The notes below the pieces were generated by a model. It was not told the origin of the DNA. It worked only from the letters and a program-made list of their open reading frames with translations, and did not search any database. A program made the translations under genes and the position numbers. From an uncultured Roseburia sp. (GTDB taxonomy: Bacteria; Bacillota; Clostridia; Lachnospirales; Lachnospiraceae), in assembly GCA_947564765.1 (NCBI GenBank), contig CANODN010000135.1:1-6054 (forward strand): 6,054 nucleotides of DNA. The letters run 5' to 3'. Below are positions 5,915-6,054 of the stretch, in pieces; position 1 is the first letter of the stretch; every line of letters begins with the position of its first letter.

Positions 5915-5954
5915 TCCAAATTCTCCTCACCAGATCTTACTCTGCGCTTCTGCA

Positions 5955-6053
5955 TTAAGCACATATTCTCCCTTCTTTATAACATTCAAAAATATATTCC
6001 CGGGACTGATAGTAAAAATCTGTATTATAATTTGAAATGGCATCATCAATCCA
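5955..6053 (-). CDS. C-terminal end of an unidentified protein (partial, runs off the right edge)
   Basis: The minus-strand frame that enters at 6053 is open for 32 codons and ends in TAA at 5955-5957. The fragment includes WIDDAISNYNTDFYYQS and EYIFECYKEGRICA, with a natural amino-acid mix rich in Tyr, Ile and acidic residues, which looks coding. I do not recognise the family. It is co-oriented with the LRR gene and stops 125 bp before that gene's start. No terminator is visible in between, so it could be transcribed with the module. The fragment is too short to rule out a chance open frame. Confidence 0.4.
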   Translation of the reverse strand, partial: WIDDAISNYNTDFYYQSREYIFECYKEGRICA

Positions 6054-6054
6054 T

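Noticed and set aside
1..6054. CRISPR array, tRNA, rRNA or insertion-sequence ends
   Set aside because: No regularly spaced repeats, cloverleaf-like segment, ribosomal sequence, transposase or matched terminal inverted repeats are visible; the only repeat pair is the 55-bp-spaced one near 1944-2018.

Overview
The window looks like the chromosome of a low- to mid-GC Gram-positive anaerobe, most likely a clostridial (Lachnospiraceae-like) Bacillota. Three things point that way: near-consensus Shine-Dalgarno sites (AGGAGG, AAAGGAG, AAGGAG) about 7 nt before the starts, an intracellular BspA-type leucine-rich repeat protein, and the particular pairing of a MoxR-like AAA+ ATPase with a DUF2201-type VWA protein. 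This placement comes from protein families and not from a marker gene. All genes lie on the minus strand, so transcription runs from right to left.

Layout in transcription order. (1) 6053-5955: probable C-terminal end of an unidentified gene that enters from the right edge. (2) 5954-5830: AT-rich intergenic region with a weak promoter candidate, a small palindrome and a five-codon ORF with a good ribosome site. (3) 5829-4846: cytosolic leucine-rich-repeat protein with a helical, ankyrin-like C-terminus. (4) 4862-3477: VWA protein with an N-terminal metallopeptidase-like domain (DUF2201/COG3864 type); the glutamate of the HExxH motif is replaced by alanine. (5) 3508-2015: MoxR-type AAA+ ATPase. 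(6) 2014-1921: gap with two hairpins and an imperfect direct repeat. (7) 1920-229: large ATPase of the ABC-ATPase family (COG3044). (8) 228-103: AT-rich stretch with a convincing extended -10 promoter. (9) 102-7: start of an AAA ATPase/DUF4143-type gene that breaks off after about 23 codons.

Genes 3 to 5 overlap by 17 and 32 bp, each with its ribosome site inside the preceding gene, so they are almost certainly translated together as one module. By analogy with MoxR/VWA pairs such as RavA-ViaA, the AAA+ ATPase is expected to act as a remodelling chaperone and the VWA protein as its metal-dependent adaptor. The LRR/ankyrin-like protein could supply target recognition. No membrane segments or signal peptides are visible, so the module should be cytosolic. 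The ABC-ATPase gene follows in the same direction but sits behind a structured gap and may be only partly co-transcribed. The substrate of the module cannot be told from the sequence.
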